The notes beneath the pieces were generated by a model that was given only the letters and a program-made list of their open reading frames with translations, did no database searches and was not told the origin of the DNA. Positions 5,044 through 7,246 of a stretch of DNA of 7,246 nt are shown piece by piece. The first letter of the stretch is position 1. Each line of letters begins with the position of its first letter. A program made the translations under genes and the position numbers. Source of the stretch: Actinomycetota bacterium (lineage in GTDB: Bacteria > Actinomycetota > Acidimicrobiia > Acidimicrobiales > CADCTF01); the NCBI GenBank assembly GCA_019348305.1, contig JAHWJQ010000105.1, positions 1 to 7,246 on the forward strand, given 5' to 3'.

Positions 5044-6215
5044 CCCTTGGGGGGTGGCGCCGGTGTGACGGCGACAAGGCGGCCGAGGAGGGCGCCACCC
5101 TGGTCATCGCCGTCATCGTCATGATGATCCTCAGCACCCTGAGCATCGCCATCCTGGCCCGCACGCTGAGCGTGCTCGGGAGCATGCGGTCGGGCCAGGA
5201 CTTCGACGCCGCCCTGGCCGCCGCCGACGCCGGCCTTTCCGACGCCCTGTTCAAGATCGACCAGTCGGCGCCGCCCGACTGGACGGCCACCGGGGTGGCG
5301 GGCGCCGGCCAATTCGCCTATACCGCCGACAAGGTGTCGGAGACCGAGTACGTGGTCCGCTCCCGGGGCACCGTGGGGCGCTCGAACCACGCAGTCGCCG
5401 CCCGCGTCACCCGCACCGCGAGGTTCCCCTACGCGCTGTTCTCACAACAGAACCTGACCCTCGACGGCCGCGTCGGCGGGCGCTCGAACTTCTACAGCTT
5501 CGACGTCGTGACCGGGACGAGCACCGAAGCGGTCAACGTCGGGTCCAACGGCACCACGGTGTGCCAGGGCGGCTCCTTCCCGACCGGGCTGAGAACGAGG
5601 GCTGTGGCCGGCAACAAGGACTGCCCCAACTTTGCCCCCCTGTCCGACCCCGAGCCGATGACCGAGGTGGTGGCTCCCACCGGGGCCACCCAGCCCTGCC
5701 CCGTCGACGGTGTCTTCACCGGTACCGTCGACGGAGGCGGCGGCACCCCCTACGTGTGCCGGCGTGACGTGTCCTTCGTCGGCACCGTGACCGTAACCAA
5801 CCCCCCGCTCATCGTCTACGTGCTGCCCGACGTGGATGCCAGCGGCAACCTCGTGATAGGCGCCGACGGAAAGCCGATCTACCATTCGCTCGACATGCGA
5901 GGCGCGGTCGTCAACTCCGGCGGCTACAGCAAGAACGTGCAGATCTACAAGGCCGGCGACGCGCCAATCCATCTCGATCCCGGCAACACGTCCGACACGT
6001 TGACCTTCAGTGGCGTCCTCTACGCCCCGCAGTCGAGCATCACCATCAACGGCGGGAAGTGGTGGACCGGGTCGGTGATGACCAATGAGGTCCGGGTCAA
6101 CGGTACGCCCAACCTCAAGATTGGCTATGACCTCGGCCTACGGAACTATTACGGCAAGGATTGGAAGGTGAGCCGCTACTCGGAGATCCCCTCCGGCAGC
6201 CCGGGCCTCCCCTGA
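5034..6215 (+). CDS. PilX-like pilus assembly protein with long beta-rich C-terminal region
   Basis: A 393-residue protein with an N-terminal membrane helix (about 21-43) after the sequence EEGATLVIAVIV, followed by AALAAADAGLSDALF (59-73). This matches the PilX N-terminal family, in which a Gly precedes the helix, the +5 Glu is absent and an AAEAGL-like motif follows. Gly20 would be the processing site if it is cleaved. The region 131-370 is rich in short beta strands and ends with TFSGVLYAPQSSITINGG (324-341), then WTGSVMTNEVRVNG (344-357) and KIGYDLGL. Such repeated strand-and-turn phrases occur at the C-terminus of many large PilX-like proteins and suggest a beta-solenoid-like fold (inference). 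Cys177, Cys197, Cys222 and Cys242 lie outside the membrane and may form disulfides. It is much longer than Pseudomonas PilX (about 200 residues). PilX proteins join PilV and PilW in the minor pilin complex. It is the third gene of the coupled cluster. Confidence 0.85.
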   Translation: MRLTLGGWRRCDGDKAAEEGATLVIAVIVMMILSTLSIAILARTLSVLGSMRSGQDFDAALAAADAGLSDALFKIDQSAPPDWTATGVAGAGQFAYTADKVSETEYVVRSRGTVGRSNHAVAARVTRTARFPYALFSQQNLTLDGRVGGRSNFYSFDVVTGTSTEAVNVGSNGTTVCQGGSFPTGLRTRAVAGNKDCPNFAPLSDPEPMTEVVAPTGATQPCPVDGVFTGTVDGGGGTPYVCRRDVSFVGTVTVTNPPLIVYVLPDVDASGNLVIGADGKPIYHSLDMRGAVVNSGGYSKNVQIYKAGDAPIHLDPGNTSDTLTFSGVLYAPQSSITINGGKWWTGSVMTNEVRVNGTPNLKIGYDLGLRNYYGKDWKVSRYSEIPSGSPGLP

Positions 6216-6231
6216 TGATGCAACTAGTGAC

Positions 6232-7227
6232 GTGCTGAGACGCCGGCGCCCCCAGGAGCGACGGCCCGACGCCAGCGTGCGCTGGATGGTGCCCGCCGAA
6301 GAAGCGGCGACCGTTGCGGCGGGCGACCCTGAGCCGGCGGCGCTGGAGCCAGACCAGGCGCCCGAGGTCGAGCCCGAGGCCGAGCCGGAGGACATGTCGG
6401 TCGAGGCCTTGCGGGCCCGCTTGGCGGCCCGCGGCCTGGTGCGGACCGAGCCGTCAGTGCGCATCCGGGAGGTGGTGCCCGACCAGCCGAGGCCGGCGCC
6501 GGAACCCCTGCCGACGTGGACCGAGCCCCCGCCCGACGCCGGGGAGACCGACGGAGGCGTTGACGAGACCCTCGAGCCGGAGCCGGACGGCCCCCGCTCC
6601 CCCGTCCGCTGCCCCACCTGCCGCGGGACGACCCCGGTGGCCGTGGCCGCCACCGGCTTTCGCTGCCCCAGTTGCGAGCGGGTGTGGCGCTGGGCCATCT
6701 GCGGCGGCTGCGACGAGCTGACGCTGACCATGGCCCGGCAGGAGTCGTGGCGGTGCGCCGCCTGCGGCAACCACACCCGGTCGTGGTGGCGCACCGACAC
6801 CGCGGCCCGCGAAGGGGCCCAGGTCCAGCGGCGCCGGCGGGAGGACGCGGCCCGCCGCGAACAGGAGCGGGCGGCGGCGACCGCTCGCCGGCGCCGCTGG
6901 AAGCTCGTCGTCGCCGGAATCCTGCTCGTCGTCGTCACCGCCGGCGTGGCCGGCGTGGTCACCCTCGCCGGACGCGGCTCGCCCGCCGACCACAGCCGGG
7001 CCGCCTGCAACCGTTACGAGCGGTTCCGCACGGAGGTCGTCAACGGGACACTCAGCGGTCCCCGCACCGCCGCCGCGCTGGACGAGATCCGCCGGTTGGC
7101 CGTCGAGGGCGACCCCCGTGTGGCCCAGGCCGCCGCCGAGCTGGCCGCGGCCGGCCCCCCGGGAACCGCCAAGGTCCTCATCGCCTCGACCAAGCTCGCC
7201 GACGCCTGCGCCGCCACCGTCCGCTGA
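6232..7227 (+). CDS. Single-pass membrane protein with cytosolic zinc-ribbon motifs, function unknown
   Basis: I do not recognise a named family for this 331-residue protein. Residues 1-20 are basic; 21-123 are acidic and Pro-rich, probably disordered apart from a short helix (55-70). Then come four CxxC pairs, CPTC (127-130), CPSC (145-148), CGGC (157-160) and CAAC (175-178), spaced like two zinc ribbons and interspersed with Trp. A charged, probably coiled helix (190-222, RRRREDAARREQERA) leads to one membrane segment (224-246). The basic residues before it suggest that the zinc-binding part faces the cytosol and the C-terminus is outside. The outer domain (250-331) is helical with Cys259 and Cys326 at its two ends, a likely disulfide. 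GTG 6232 is the start because upstream ATGs at 6215 and 6218 lead to an immediate stop; there is no clear Shine-Dalgarno site. It lies 16 bases after the PilX-like gene, so it may belong to the pilin operon, but a link to pili is only positional. Confidence 0.85.
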   Translation: MLRRRRPQERRPDASVRWMVPAEEAATVAAGDPEPAALEPDQAPEVEPEAEPEDMSVEALRARLAARGLVRTEPSVRIREVVPDQPRPAPEPLPTWTEPPPDAGETDGGVDETLEPEPDGPRSPVRCPTCRGTTPVAVAATGFRCPSCERVWRWAICGGCDELTLTMARQESWRCAACGNHTRSWWRTDTAAREGAQVQRRRREDAARREQERAAATARRRRWKLVVAGILLVVVTAGVAGVVTLAGRGSPADHSRAACNRYERFRTEVVNGTLSGPRTAAALDEIRRLAVEGDPRVAQAAAELAAAGPPGTAKVLIASTKLADACAATVR

Positions 7228-7246
7228 CCCGCCCCCAAACTCGTTC

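Noticed and set aside
6138..7010. Minus-strand open frame (290 codons) opposite the zinc-ribbon protein gene
   Set aside because: It is Ser/Arg/Ala-rich without motifs, while the plus strand shows four CxxC motifs and a membrane helix.
1..7246. CRISPR array, insertion sequence, attachment site, tRNA or rRNA
   Set aside because: No spaced repeats, transposase, terminal inverted repeats, cloverleaf or ribosomal RNA segments were seen on either strand.

Overview
The window is very GC-rich, with G or C strongly preferred at third codon positions, frequent GTG starts and few Shine-Dalgarno sites. With a PAC2-family protein, an FadE-type acyl-CoA dehydrogenase and an Lhr-type helicase, this points to a high-GC actinobacterium. 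An environmental lineage such as Acidimicrobiia is my guess from protein style; no marker gene here settles it.

Layout. On the minus strand, bases 1-961 encode the N-terminal 320 residues of an Lhr-like superfamily 2 helicase that runs off the left edge. A roughly 70-base divergent intergenic region with a short tandem repeat separates it from a plus-strand series. That series begins with an acyl-CoA dehydrogenase (1033-2319) and a PAC2-family protein (2331-3212). After a 104-base leader with a strong hairpin comes a tight cluster of three type IV pilin-like genes: a PilV-like prepilin carrying a fibronectin type III domain (3317-4414), a PilW-like prepilin (4411-5043) and a PilX-like protein with a long beta-rich C-terminus (5034-6215). 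Sixteen bases later is a single-pass membrane protein with four cytosolic CxxC motifs (6232-7227). The last 19 bases hold nothing recognisable.

How the genes fit together. The dehydrogenase and PAC2 genes are only 11 bases apart and probably co-transcribed, but no shared function is evident. The three pilin-like genes overlap by 4 and 10 bases and two have good Shine-Dalgarno sites inside the preceding gene, so they look translationally coupled. By analogy with PilV/PilW/PilX minor pilins of other bacteria, they probably form the priming or tip complex of a type IV pilus, with the FN3-bearing and beta-rich proteins as likely surface-exposed adhesive or structural elements. No pilus ATPase, platform protein, prepilin peptidase or major pilin is in the window, so the machinery must be encoded elsewhere. 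The CxxC membrane protein is in the same direction and close enough to belong to the same transcript; its role is unknown.

The most interesting part is the 3213-7227 block: an unusual minor-pilin cassette with a possible structured leader and an unassigned zinc-ribbon membrane protein. Nothing in the window looks like a mobile element, CRISPR array, tRNA or rRNA.
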